Source: Meconema thalassinum (lineage: Eukaryota; Arthropoda; Insecta; Orthoptera; Tettigoniidae). Taken from it: a stretch of DNA of 64,000 nt. The stretch is from positions 163,662,911 through 163,726,910 of the forward strand of contig OX336399.1 of NCBI GenBank assembly GCA_946902985.2, read 5' to 3'. Below, in pieces: positions 1 through 10,611 of the stretch. A program made the position numbers and the translations under genes. The notes under the pieces were generated by a model. That model was given only the letters and a program-made list of their open reading frames with translations. It was not told the DNA's origin and made no database searches. Numbering within the stretch: position 1 is the stretch's first letter; each line of letters begins with the position of its first letter.

Positions 1-520
1 TGTGGAACAAAACTAGTGAAAAGATCTTAATTTCCACAGGCGCATTCTCTCCTAACATTACAGATTCTGTATTTCTTCGTTGTAATACATACATTGGTTG
101 TTTAATAAACTCAATAATGAAGTATGTTCGTGATAACTCACAAACTCACGTTCACTTTCATTGCATAAGTTGGCACCTACAGTCAGCAAAACCCTTCCTA
201 GATCCTTCGGTCAGTTTTATTGTCTGCTTTCATGACAGTAAGTTCTTGCATCTAGGAGGCGTTGGAATTCGCAATGTGCGCGGCGCGTTCGTACCCAAAC
301 ATAATTACGTCATCACTTGGGCTCGGATGTTTAGAATTTTTTTTTCCTTTTCTCTAGTTTCATATCCGATTGGTTTCTGATGCAAATTATGTGATTATCG
401 TCACAATATGCTGGCTTTAATTTGTCATTTAAATACATATTTCAAACATTTTTTTATTTTTTTACCATTAGATCATATTTTGAGCTATTTTTGGTAAGAA
501 CGTCATATTTCGGTAGTTTG
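1..520. other. AT-rich sequence, nothing recognised
   Basis: I see no coding frame with family resemblance, no RNA gene and no repeat shared with the rest of the window. Short open frames here have no supporting features. Confidence 0.5.
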
Positions 521-531
521 ACGGTAGCTGT

Positions 532-902
532 GCTTGCCACGGTGGCTGAGTGGTTATAGTGTCGGACTACCAACCCCAAGATTGCAGGTTCGCTCCTGGC
601 CATGGTAAGTGATTTTTTTGAAAGGCGACAAAAATCACGATACTTATGTCATACGTTGTTGGCATGTTAAAGAACCCATTTGAATTCAGTAGGCCGAGTT
701 CAATGGCAAAATTAATCTCGGGAATTTCCGCCAACACAAAGTTCTTCCTTTCCCTACTAGAAAGTGCTGTAGTGTCAAGGAGCTTAGATATCTAACCTCC
801 TTGACTTTCATAGCGTTCAAAGGAACGACGAAATTCGACATGCAAGCTACCCTCTGGGTGTCAATTAACAAAGCTTGCACCCGGCCATACGATATTATTA
901 TT
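532..902 (+). mobile_element. tRNA-derived SINE, family S1, copy 1
   Basis: The head resembles a tRNA promoter: a box A-like stretch TGGCTGAGTGG followed about 40 bp later by a box B-like GGTTCGCTCC. The body is shared with the copies at 3647-4026 and 9221-9597. The 3' end is a short ATT repeat. It is bounded by an 11-bp target-site duplication ACGGTAGCTGT at 521-531 and 903-913, so both ends are secure. It is non-coding and depends on a LINE for mobility. Confidence 0.88.
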
Positions 903-913
903 ACGGTAGCTGT

Positions 914-1276
914 AGGTGTGCAATCATCCTCAACTTACCGAACGGGAACTAGTGTTTACAGAAATAGGCTGTAAATAACCACTTAAACATGTATATTCAG
1001 AAAATTAATTTGAAAATAGGAACAAAACATTTAGTTAGCAATTTAATCTCTATTAAGGGATTGTCGCTTGGATTTATAATAAAAAAAACAGCCATATTTA
1101 AATCAGTCATTTTAAGGTCATATTTGCTTGCATATTCAGACTATTTTTAGGTCTTAAACATCCGAGACCTAGTCATCACCTTGCCATCTGAAAATCACAG
1201 ATGAAGACTCCAAGGGAAATTGGGGTAAGTCACACTATGTCAAGTTTTCAGGAGAGCCAAATTAAACTTAAACACT
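914..1276. other. AT-rich sequence, nothing recognised
   Basis: No coding or structural RNA signal and no repeat shared with other parts of the window were seen. Confidence 0.4.
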
Positions 1277-2677
1277 AAAAACAAGAAGTTCCGTGACGAA
1301 CTAAAGAGCCTACTTTTCTTAAAATTTAAGATTCATGCCAATGATTAATCTATATGGATCTATCTATAATAATGACGAAATTAAGTTGGTAATATCGACA
1401 TTTCTAATAAGTTCGAAATACTGTATACCTGGCATAATGTAGCCTAATACAGAACTACAATTGGCAACCCTGGTGACTGAATATATTCTTAGTTCCATCT
1501 CTTAAGATACAGAATACAAAATTTGGTTGAAGTCCAATGGATAGCATGGACGTTACATGCAGTTAAACATTGGATCTAACAGCGCGCGCAAAATCATGTT
1601 GGCAACAATGTCATGCATGTATTGGTCAGAAATAATCTGAAATAATATGATATATTGTTGTGTCTATTTTGAATGAAATCCATTAGTTAGTATAGAAGTT
1701 ACATGCATTTTAAAATTGGACCTATCAGCAGGCATAGAATCATGTTGGCAGCACTGACGTATATTAGTTACTCCAAATTAATCTAGAATGCCAGGTACTA
1801 TACGTGTGCAAAGTTTAGAGCTATTGGCTTGCATACTTTCTGATATATTGATATTAGGGTAACAAAAATAGAGACAGTATTTATTAACAGTTGGCAGCCC
1901 TGGTTACTCTTAAGAATCGGCATAGACATATCTGTTATGGTACACATAGCACACACGAAATTTGGTTGAAATCCAAGTGATAGTATAGAAATTACATGTA
2001 TTTAAAGTTGGACCTCTCAGCAGGCTTAGAATCATGTTGGTAGCACTGACGTATATAAGTTACTCCAAATTAATATAGAATGTCAGGTACTATACGTGTG
2101 CATATTTTAAAGCTGTCGGCTTGCATACTTTCTGATATATTGGTATTTGGATAAAATCAATTGAGAGCATTTATTATCAGTTGGCAGCCCTGGTGGATCT
2201 TAAGAATACGTTCAGTCATATCTGTTTATGTACACATAGCACATACGAAATTTGGTTGAAATCCAATTGATAGTGTAGAAGTTATATGCATTTAAAATTT
2301 GGACCTATCAGCAGGCTTAGAATCATTTTGGCAACACTGCGATGTACGGCCTCCTGGAAATTAAACTGCAATATTAATGTCTATACGTGTGCCAATTTTG
2401 AAATAGCTCCCATTCATACCTTCCAAGATATCCAACATGGAGCTCAAATTTCTATTGCGATTTTTCAGCAGTTGGTAGCACTGACATCATTTCCAAATAT
2501 GGCCGTGAGATATTCAGGTATAGATCTTTACTCCTACCAAATTTTGTTTCGATTGCTGCAGCCGTTTAGGGGTTGATATGGGGGGGGGAGGGGACACACA
2601 GACAGACAGACACACATTTGCCCGATCTCATAAGTCTACTTTTTCCTCATTTTTGCAAAATGTGAAAAGTAGGCTAA
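1277..2677 (+). repeat. T-family element, copy T1: tandem 290-bp repeats with inverted end motifs
   Basis: The core holds degenerate tandem repeats. The landmark TGGCAGCCCTGG and variants recur near 1462, 1890, 2181 and 2471, giving a period near 290 bp for the last units. AGCCTACTTTTC at 1307-1318 is matched exactly by its inverse at 2664-2675. Just before the 3' motif come a G-run and a CA-rich stretch (about 2580-2620), then a potential hairpin using AGTCTACTTTT. The 5' AAACAAGA-GTTC block and the 3' block recur in T2 (18481) and T3 (38394, minus). The small open frame at 2286-2576 lies within the repeat and looks spurious. Helentron-type (HINE/DINE-like) origin is an inference. Confidence 0.65.
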
Positions 2678-2999
2678 TAAATACTTAAATGACTCCAATG
2701 AGTGAAAGCAATATAGTAAATTTTGCCAAATGTATTTCTTATAAAGGAGGTACTTGCAATACAAATAACAACTAAAGTTGAATTATGAAAAAATGAGAGA
2801 ATATGGGACGTTCTTTCCATTTCTACTAAAAATAAAAACCTCTGTATCTCGGTGACTTACTGCTTTATTTGAAATCAATTTCAACTGATCTGTAGTGACG
2901 ATGGCTAGCCACCAGAATGCGCCATAATCTCATTTCCGAAAAATATGGACTTAACCTGTTCTTTCCGTGGGGTCTTCAGATCTACCCAAGAGTCCATAC
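2678..2999. other. no gene or repeat recognised
   Basis: AT-rich sequence between T1 and the S6 SINE. I see no feature in it. Confidence 0.4.
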
Positions 3000-3012
3000 T
3001 CTGTTATTATAT

Positions 3013-3211
3013 AGGGGGCGTGGTGGCTCAGCGGTCTAGCTGAATGCCTTTCACCAAGGCGGTCCGGGTTCGATTCCCGGTCAATGCATGTGAGATTTTC
3101 GAAGTGAAATGCCATGTCCTGTGGTTCGGATTCCACGTAAAAAGGAGGTCCCGTGGCTCATAATCACAAGATTCACGGTCACGTAAAACTACAATCTTCC
3201 TTCCTTCCTTT
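3013..3211 (+). mobile_element. tRNA-derived SINE, family S6
   Basis: The head has box A-like TGGCTCAGCGG and an excellent box B GGGTTCGATTCCC, spaced as in a tRNA. The 3' end is a TTCC repeat. A 13-bp target-site duplication TCTGTTATTATAT flanks it at 3000-3012 and 3212-3224. At about 200 bp it is short. The second half repeats a GTGGCTCATAATC stretch that may come from another tRNA-like unit. The head could be misread as a tRNA gene, but the tail and TSD identify a retroposon. Confidence 0.85.
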
Positions 3212-3231
3212 TCTGTTATTATATGCTCCTT

Positions 3232-3375
3232 GCTCCAGACACAGGGGGCTAAGTGGGTTCAAACCACATCATTTATCCCTGAAATGGGTTTCCGTGTTTT
3301 CCTATTTTACACAACAGGCTGCTTCCTTCTAAAGCCTTGACCAGTTCCATTCGTCTTCATCTCTCATTAACCCCT
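3232..3375 (+). mobile_element. truncated SINE, family S3
   Basis: A box B-like GGGTTCAAACCACA is followed by the S3 body, recognisable as GAAATGGGTTTCCGTG and TTCATCTTCATCTCTCAT. The reverse complement of the same body occurs at 32685-32960. The tail is missing or diverged, so the right end is approximate. Confidence 0.55.
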
Positions 3376-3475
3376 CTGGTGATATTTGCATTAAGAAGGA
3401 CGTTCCGGTTGTAAAAGCATCCGCCATGTTGGGAGATCATCTCACCTCATCCTCGATCCCACTGCACAGAAACGG

Positions 3476-4395
3476 GGGCGGTTTTAGTGGCGTAGTTGGT
3501 AGCATGCTGAGCTTCTACGCCCAAGGTCGTGGGTTCAAACGCGGCTGAAGTCGTCGGATTTTTTTTAAGAGCGTAAAAATCCCTCAGTATGCCTTCCTTG
3601 GGAGGGTAAGCAAAGCCGGCGGTCCCATGTCATAGATTTATGGCTTAGCTTGCCACGGTGGGTGAGTGGTTATAGTGTCGGACTACCAACCCCAAGATTG
3701 CATGTTCGCTCCTGGCCATGGTAAGTGATTTTTGAAAGGCGACAAAAATCACGACACTCATGTCATACGTTGTTGGCATGTTAAAGAACCCATTTGAATT
3801 CAGTAGGCCGTGTTCAATGGCAAAATTAATCTCGGGATTCTCCGTCAACACAAAGTTCCTCCATTCTCTACTTGAAAGCGCTGTAGTGTCAAGGAACTTA
3901 GATATCTAACCCCCTTGACTTTCATGGCGTTCAAAGGAACGACGAAATTCGACATGCAAGCTACCCTCTGGGTGTCAATTAACAAAGCTTGCACCAGGCA
4001 CACGAGGCCATACGATATTATTATTATTATGGCTTGAAAAAAAAACCTTCCACTAATTACACTTGTGTGAAGCCAATATTTGTAGGTTAGGTTTGATTAA
4101 TGCTCTTAAGTTCCAACGTTCACCACCGGGCGTTGGTTGCGACGGCATCTAGTAGTAGCGATGTTCGCAGCTAGGTGTCGTGGACTGTAGCGTTTGGTAG
4201 CGAAAGTAGGAACTACTTGAAATTATCGTCTGCAGTCCTTACTTGAATTAAAACAGATAACACTCACTAATACAGTCATACAATTAACACAGGTTATCAG
4301 ACTGATTCTACACACACCCAAAGTACATGGGGCTATATGGCCACGTTGTCGCAGCCCCTAAACTATCCAACCAACCAACCAACCAACCAACCAAA
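3476..4395 (+). mobile_element. SINE, family S2, copy a, interrupted by an S1
   Basis: S2 is a composite SINE of about 500 bp. Its tRNA-like head is CAGTGGCGTAGTTGGTAGC with box B GGGTTCAAAC, its body contains CCCTCAGTATGCCTTCCTT and CATGTCATAGATTTATGGC, and it ends in GTTGTCGCAGCCCCTAAAC plus a CCAA repeat. This copy is split after ATTTATGGCTT by the S1 at 3647-4026. Removing S1 and one TSD restores the S2 order seen at 5555-6055. Confidence 0.85.
3647..4026 (+). mobile_element. SINE, family S1, copy 2, nested inside S2
   Basis: Same head and body as the copy at 532-902, with an ATT-repeat tail. The target-site duplication TTATGGCTT lies at 3638-3646 and 4027-4035. Its left part can blend into the ATT tail, so 7-9 bp are certain. 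S1 was therefore active after this S2 copy had inserted. Confidence 0.87.
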
Positions 4396-4544
4396 GAAAC
4401 GGGAATAATAATTTGTTGTAGTTTTATTTGAGTGGCTCGGAGAACGTGGTCATTTACCTCCGTGTACTTGAGTGAGTGTGGAAGTTTGTCTGACAACCTG
4501 TGCTATTGTGATGGCTGTATTAGAGTGTGTATTTGTAATCGAGG

Positions 4545-4705
4545 TAAGATTTGGACTGGAAGTGGCCCACCCTGCATTTGCCTGGAGTAGAAGTGGGAAA
4601 CAGCGGAATTCCAATTCCAGGATGGTTCAGGTAGGAATCGAACCCACCTCTTCTCAATTTTGTCTCACGAGGTTGAGAGTAACCCGTTACAGACCTCAGA
4701 CCAGA
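4545..4705 (-). mobile_element. diverged SINE fragment, family S3
   Basis: On the plus strand it reads GCATTTGCCTGGAGT, then GTGGGAAAC and GGAATCGAACCCACC. These match, with divergence, the inverted S3 at 32685-32960. The GGAATCGAACCC block is a reversed box B. A second reversed tRNA-like end with TTCAACCCGG lies near 4730-4790. Confidence 0.5.
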
Positions 4706-4789
4706 TTTTAATTCATTGATAGAGTCGGGAATTCAACCCGGACCTCCGCGATGACAGCCAAGAATGCTAGCCACTACGCAACGAGAAAT

Positions 4790-5213
4790 GAAGTTTGATA
4801 GACTTGTCTTGTGTTAGCGAAAGAACCAAAATGGTGCTTGAGTATACCCGCTGTTTATAAAGCCTTAAGTTATGCTTATCTGCTGTACACTCGCGAATGT
4901 CTGCCAAGCTCTCTGTATCGTCTGTGCAAGACAAACCCATTCATAAGTCAGCCAGGCACGAGACTGCTGCATTCTTGTTGGCAAGACGATACTTTCCAAA
5001 GCAGTGCCAACAAAAATAAAGGCATGTATCGGTCAACGGCCGCGCTTGAGTAACACTTTGGCATTTAGAAGGCCGTGATGTGACTCAATCAACCTTACTT
5101 TCAGAATAGATATTGTTACTGGAATCACATTCACATACCACAGCCTACCATCCTACAAGTTGGAAAAACCCTAGAGGCTGAGTTGCCACATCTATCTCCA
5201 GGGGGCTACATAA
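4790..5213. other. no gene recognised
   Basis: There is an open frame of 80 codons at 4811-5053, but it has no recognisable domain and no repeat relationship. I do not regard it as a gene. Confidence 0.4.
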
Positions 5214-5400
5214 TTCAATACCCACACCCAGGGGCTCCCAACCATCGTAGGCTCATTTCTGTCATCTTTCCTGTCGACCTCACTTGGTCAACTCTTGTTC
5301 TCTTCCGACTCTGACCTTTTTGGCCTTTGTCTCATACTATTCATTTATTTAGTGTATGGTTCTTAGTACCGGGAATGCCCGAGGACATGTTCGCTCGCCA
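5214..5400 (+). repeat. dispersed repeat R8, fragment
   Basis: Contains CAGGGGCTC, CTTTCCTGTCGACCTC and GTCAACTCTTGTTCTCTTCC. The same order occurs at 37590-37875 (plus) and in reverse at 7500-7790, so this is a third copy of the 5' part of R8. It may be untranslated sequence of a non-LTR element, which is unproven. Confidence 0.5.
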
Positions 5401-5554
5401 CAGGCTGTAGCTGCTTCAAGCGGACAGCAATGGGGTGAGCTACAAGTTCCGTTCAATGTTAAGTAGTTCCAACTTTCGCCACCACACGTCACTGTCACCT
5501 AGTGATGAACGTTGGAACTTTGATAGAGCGTTTCAATGAAATCTAACCTAGAAA

Positions 5555-6055
5555 GGCGGCTTCAGTGGTGTAGTTGGTAGAATGCTGAGCTTCTATGCCC
5601 AAGATTGCGGGTTCAAACCCGGATTTTTAAGAGCGTTAAAAATCCCTCAGTATGCCTTCCTTCGGAGGGGAAGTAAAGCCGGCGGTCCCATGTCATAGAT
5701 TTATGGCATGTTAAATAACCTTCCACTAATTACACCTGTGTGAAGCTAAATTATAAGTTAGGTTAAACGCTCTTAGGTTCCGACGTTCGTCGCCAGGAGC
5801 CGACTGCGATGGCATCTGGTAACCAGTTCTGAACTAGTAGTCGTTGACGGTGGCGATTGGCGGCAAAAGTAGGAACTACTTGAAAAAAAAAACAATGTCT
5901 GCAGTCCTTACATGAATTGAAAACAGATAACACACACTAATACAGTCATCACAATTAACACCGGTTATCAGACAGATTCTACACACACCTAAAGTATACG
6001 GGGCTACATGACCGCGTTGTCGCAGCCCCTAAACTGAGGAACCTACCAACCAACC
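5555..6055 (+). mobile_element. SINE, family S2, copy b (uninterrupted reference copy)
   Basis: Full-length S2 of about 500 bp with tRNA-like head, GGGTTCAAACCC box B, the body segments shared by all S2 copies, and a CCAA tail. A 10-bp target-site duplication AACCTAGAAA is at 5545-5554 and 6056-6065; its left part can merge into the tail. This is the best copy for defining the family. Confidence 0.88.
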
Positions 6056-6068
6056 AACCTAGAAATTA

Positions 6069-6274
6069 AGCTTCACACTGGTTTAGTTTGTGGAAGGATC
6101 TTTTACATGCCATAAATCTATGACATGGGACCGCCGGTTTTACTTCCACTCCGAACGAAGGCATACTGAAGGATTTTTCACGCTCTTAAAATATCCGACG
6201 ACTTTGCCCGGGTTTGAACCCGCGATCTTGGGAACAGCAGTTCAGCATGCTACCAACTACGCCACCGAAGCCAC
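6069..6274 (-). mobile_element. SINE, family S2, copy c, 3'-truncated
   Basis: Inverted S2 head and first half: reversed box B GGTTTGAACCCGCG and ACTACGCCACCGAAGCC at its right end. It lies 14 bp from copy b, so the two form an inverted pair. The open frame at 6090-6332 is simply the reverse of the SINE body. Confidence 0.8.
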
Positions 6275-6389
6275 TCATACTGTTTTTCCTGTACAGGGTG
6301 GCTGGGAATTCCCTTTAGATGTTATATTATAGAACAGTTAGACATGCATTATAAGTATTTATTATTCGAGGGATCAGAACTCATTTCTT

Positions 6390-6700
6390 ATCATGTTATC
6401 TCCTGCCTTCTGCACAAGGCCCTAAAGAGAAAGGGTTTCTGTACCCCACCGCCTAAGATGCACCTGGATAGTGCTACACCCTCAAGGGCTCACATCTGGG
6501 ATTTCTGAGCTGGGTCCGCTTTTCATGTTATCTCCTGCCTTCTGCACAAGGATGCACCTGGATAGTGCTACACCCTCAAGGGCTCACTGCTGGGATTCCT
6601 GAGCTGGGTCCATTTTTCCTTTCTCCAGTGACTCTGGGACAGACCCCGTCCTAATTCCCTTTATCTGCTTTTCAGGGCTTTCATTCCTTTTTTATTTTTT
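6390..6700 (+). repeat. dispersed repeat R8, internally duplicated fragment
   Basis: The segment GTTATCTCCTGCCTTCTG ... GATAGTGCTACACCCTC ... CTGAGCTGGGTCC occurs twice in tandem here. The same segment in reverse lies at 7320-7495. It corresponds to the 3' half of the R8 copy on the minus strand at 7145-7790. Confidence 0.55.
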
Positions 6701-6717
6701 AATTTATTCATGTAAAT

Positions 6718-7018
6718 TTAGGGGCTGCGACACCGTGGTCATAGAAACCCCTTGCACTACAGCCGTAAAGGTCCTAAGCCTACCAAGCGACCGCTGTCCA
6801 GCCATTTGGCCTGCAGATATTGGGGTGACGTGTCATCAGCGTATCGGGTCCCCTCGGGCGTTGATCTTGGTTTTCGTGATCGGGGCGCTGTCTCACTGTC
6901 TGACAGCTACTCGATTGTCCTCACGAGGCTGAGTGCACCCCGTTCCAGCCCTCACGTCAGTTTCTAAAATCCCTGACAGAGCCGGGAATCGAACCCGGAG
7001 CCTCCGGATGAGAGGCAG
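6718..7018 (-). mobile_element. tRNA-derived SINE, family S4, copy 1
   Basis: The right end carries reversed box B GGGAATCGAACCCGG. The body includes ACCAAGCGACCGCTG, CAGCTACTCGATTGTCC and CTGAGTGCACCCCGTTCC, shared with 17385-17695 and with the split copy at 43770-52528. The first 40 bp look like an S2 tail (GGGGCTGCGACACCG), so two SINEs may be joined here. Confidence 0.75.
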
Positions 7019-7144
7019 AAGTGGACGATGAAGATAATTGTTGTTTTAAGAGGCCTAACATCTAGGTTATCGGTCTCTAATGGTTTGGGTGATAGTGAAA
7101 GATGAGATGAGAATGAAAACTATAACTAATACTAACTACAAACT

Positions 7145-7790
7145 TACATACTAGAAGAAGAAATGGTAAACAAATAAAGGATAAGGCAAATGAAGGACAG
7201 GAAGAAAAGAAATGCCTTCAACCCTCGAAGAATGAGGAGAGAGGGACTTTGAAGGAAGGAGAGCCATGAAAGGCAGATAGGAAAGGCAAAGACGAGAGAA
7301 CCCGTCCCATGGTCAGAGGAAGAAAGGGGACAAAACGGACCCAGCTCAGGAATCCCTCGGGGTTGCAAATTCCCAAACTCACCAGCCGTGAGCCCTTGAG
7401 GGTGTAACACTATCCAGGGTGCAGCAGAAGTGGTGGGGCTACATACACCCTGCCTCCTTGAGGGCCTTGACCAGAAGGCAGGAGATAACATGAAAAGAAA
7501 AAGAAGGCTGATCCCTCACGGAAGAAGGGTATCAGGAAAGATGAGACAAGGGCCAATTAAGGCGGAAAAGGAAGAGACTCCCTAGGCCTCGGATACCCGA
7601 ATACCGTCGGGGTCGGGCAAGAACAAGAGTTGACCAAGGGAGGTCGACAGGAAAGAAGACGGAGAGGAGCCGGGCTCAAGTAAGTGGAAGAAATGCAATG
7701 CCGGACTCAGCTGGGGTCCCGTGGTCGCCAACCCACGTCCCACTAGATGCGAGCCCCTGGGGGGTAGGATTGGAAAGGAGGAGGCCATGA
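7145..7790 (-). repeat. dispersed repeat R8, longest copy
   Basis: Read on the minus strand it runs from CAGGGGCTCGCATCTAG through GACCCCGACGGTATTCGG and TTATCTCCTGCCTTCTGG to a pyrimidine-rich end. The first half matches 37590-37875 and 5214-5400, the second half 6390-6700. Open frames within it (7144-7491, 7582-7788) show no domain. An untranslated region of a retroelement is possible. Confidence 0.5.
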
Positions 7791-7813
7791 CCTTAAGTTA
7801 GGAACCATCTCAG

Positions 7814-8389
7814 TGTGGCATAATTGCGCCCATCCTAATCAAGAGTAATTATTACTAATGACCTAGTATTATTATTAATATTAGTGTAAGTTGTGAAATC
7901 ACTCTTCGTTGTAATGATATTCTGAAGCAAGGGTGATGGTCATATCGCTTGAGGCAACCTATGTACTTAGGACAGGAAGTCTTGGCTAACATTGTGCCGC
8001 TTCATAAATAGGAACTTTCCAAGGTGGTATTTATCACTGGGTCCATATTTAACTTAAACTACCGTGATTGTGGCCGGCTAGCTGTTTCACAATAACAAGA
8101 AATATGTGTGTAATCGAGGTCAGGAATTGCCCTCTAGACTTTACTGAGCACATCAGGGTAGTATATAAGAAGCTAAAATATTATGCTCATAGTCTTTCTG
8201 TGAACAACATCGCTACTACGCACAACTGTACCGTCTTTGAAGACTTCTCTTCAAATACCTACTTGTGGAAAATAAACCTATCATCTGCACTCTTCGACTT
8301 CTATTTCTTTCAACGTCTCTTGGAAGGCTCTTACCCAATAATTCTTTCGAAAACTCTAACATCCAAAATTAATTGAGTGTCTCGACTGG
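7814..8389 (+). repeat. 5' LTR of the Gypsy provirus
   Basis: Starts TGTGGCATAATTGCGCCC and matches 25937-26527 throughout with scattered substitutions. It lacks about 17 bp present in the 3' LTR near 26455 and has a few extra bases near the start. The homology ends at CTCGACTGG. The right edge is uncertain by a few bases because no TG...CA end or primer-binding site is obvious. The divergence indicates an old insertion. AATAAA is present near 8271. Confidence 0.82.
8162..8169 (+). promoter_or_regulatory. TATA box candidate in the 5' LTR
   Basis: TATATAAG lies about 350 bp into the LTR and is conserved at the equivalent place in the 3' LTR (about 26282-26289). It fits a Pol II start in the LTR with the AATAAA about 110 bp downstream in the R/U5 side. 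Confidence 0.45.
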
Positions 8390-8836
8390 CTAAGCGACAT
8401 AAGAATTGGTGGCAGCGGTAGGATATATTTCAAGAGACTTCTTCTGGCTAATAGAAAATATTCTAAACAGCCAAAACATCTATTTTCTTCCAACTTCAAA
8501 ATTATTTCGGCGATCTACATCGAGGTGGATGGTCGTCAGTACTTCACTGGTCTCTCCACCAGGGACTGGGAACGTGTCTTCATCCTCTAACCGGAGGCCG
8601 ACGCAGCCCGTCCGTCTTCTGGCGTCGAGAAGGCGTCAACTTCCAACTTCCGTGCGATCATCAGCTGGTGTTCTTGAGGAACGTGCACAACCCAGCAAGC
8701 CTGCAGCTATCCTTCTTCGCGGTGGTGTTCGACTACGGAGGCAGCTCCGAGTATTTATCTTCTCCCTTATCTTCTTCCAAAGTAAGTCTTCTGCATTGTT
8801 GTATCTGGCATTGTATTTAAAATTGTAGTAGCAAAA
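8390..8836 (+). other. provirus leader between 5' LTR and gag
   Basis: Non-coding leader. TTGGTGGCAGCGGTAGG at about 8405-8421 may be the primer-binding site region, a few bases inside the LTR edge. The open frame 8406-8828 has no gag-like character and ends just before the gag start. Confidence 0.4.
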
Positions 8837-9220
8837 ATGTCTCAAAATGAAGCAAAAGCACTTGGAGATCTTGAAGTAGAGGAACCAGCTCAATGCAGAG
8901 TAGTTAAAGTAGATACGACAGTTAAATTATTAAAATCAACTTTTAGAGGTAATCCTGACGAATTACAAGAATTCATAGATAATGTAGAGAATGCTTTTAG
9001 TATTTTAAATCCGAATGACTATCCAACATTTTTGAAATTTGTATTAGCACATATAACAGGTAACGCAAAAACAGTATTATCATTCCGCACCAGACCTGAA
9101 GAATTTCAGACATGGGAAACTGTTAAAGATAAATTAGAAATTAATTATGAAGTTCAAAGAACTCTTGATTTTTATGCGAATAAATTGTTCACAAGCAAAC
9201 AATATAACAATGAAAGTGTA

Positions 9221-9597
9221 TAATAATAATAATAATAATATCGCATGGCCTCGGGTGCCGGCTGCAAGCTTTGTTATTTGACACCCAAAGGGTAGCTTGC
9301 ATGTCGAAATTCGTTATTCCTTGAAGAACTATGAAAGTCAAGGAGGTTAGATATCTAAGCTTCTTGAACACTATAGCGCTTTCTAGTAGAGAAATCAGGA
9401 ACTTTGTGTTGGCGGAAACTCCCGAGATTAATTTTGCCATTATGAACACGGCCTACTGAATTCAAATGGGTTATTTGACATGCCAATATCGTATGAGATG
9501 GTGTAATTTTTGCCGCCTTTCGAAAATCACTTACCACGGCCAGGAGCGAACCTGAAGCTTGGGGTTAGTAGACCGACACGTTGACCACTCACCCACC
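9221..9597 (-). mobile_element. SINE, family S1, copy 3, inside gag
   Basis: Reverse orientation: ATT-type tail at the left, reversed head with ACCACTCACCCACCGTG at the right. A short duplication GTGTA flanks it (9216-9220 and 9598-9602). It truncates the gag frame after codon 128. Confidence 0.82.
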
Positions 9598-9753
9598 GTG
9601 TAACTCAGTGGGGTAACAGAGTAGAGAAAGCAACAACTGAACTAAACAAAGCATTGGATTGACAGATTATAAATTGGGCTTTAGAAATGTAAGAGGGAGG
9701 TAACATAACCATTTCTCTTCTAAGTAAAAATTGTTTTATTCAGATTATATAAC

Positions 9754-10277
9754 AGCGGCTTGGGTGGCGTAGTCGGTAGCATGCTGAGCTTCTATGCCCA
9801 AGATAGCGGGTTCAAACCCGGCCGAAGACATCGGATTTTTCAAGAGCGTTAAAAATCCCTCAGTATGCCTTCCTTCGGAGGGGAAGTAAAGCCGACGGTC
9901 CCATGTCATCGATTTATGGCATGTTAAAGAACCTTCCACTAATTACACCTGTGTGAAGCTAGATTGTATAGGTTAAGAATGTAAACAACGCTCTTAGGTC
10001 CCTACGTTCGTTGCCAAGAGCACGCTGCGGTGGCCTCTACTAGCTAAGTTCTGAACTAGGCCTAGTAGTCGTTGACGGTGACGTTTGGCAGCAAAAGTAG
10101 GAACTATTTGATAAATTCAAAGTTGCAATCCTTCCTTGAATTAAAAAACAGATACACACACTAATACAGCCATCACAATTAACACCGGTTATCAGACAGA
10201 TTCTACACACACCCAAAGTACACGGGGCTACATGACCGCGTTGTCGCAGCCCCTAAAGTAAGGAACCAACCAACCAA
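9754..10277 (+). mobile_element. SINE, family S2, copy d, inside gag
   Basis: Full-length S2 with head GGGTGGCGTAGTCGGTAGC, the standard body and a CCAA tail. Flanking ATTATATAAC and ATTATGTGAC are similar but not identical, so the TSD has decayed. The copy carries the central segment that is deleted in the A-family version of S2. Confidence 0.83.
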
Positions 10278-10611
10278 AATATTATGTGACGAATCAATTA
10301 AAACACTGACTAAAGTAAAAGGTGAAGATAAGCCCTTGAAATAATTAATTCAGATGGCAGTTGAAGAGGAAAGTACTAGGAGACCAAGGGAAAACTTAAG
10401 AACATATAATAATTCACACCAATACAGAATTACAGTAGTTTCAATGGGGCAAGTAGAGGAAGCCACCCACAGCAAAATGTACGAAGTGGAGGTGGCACTT
10501 TTGCGCAGGTGAAAAGAGAACCAGGGTTTAATGCAACTACAGCGGTTATTTGGTTCCGTTGTCAGAAACCTGGACATGTGGTAAGGGATTGCAGGGGCAA
10601 ACCTTTTTGTA

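Noticed and set aside
3013..3090. Functional tRNA gene
   Set aside because: Box A and B are present but the sequence continues into a SINE body with TTCC tail and a 13-bp TSD. The same holds for the S5 heads at 55737 and 57961.
7808..7813. Target-site duplication of the Gypsy provirus
   Set aside because: Bases left of the 5' LTR (TCTCAG) and right of the 3' LTR (GAGTCG) do not match at any plausible LTR edge.
8406..8893. Leader open frames as a pre-gag gene
   Set aside because: No similarity to Gag, and they overlap the leader between LTR and a well-supported gag start at 8837.
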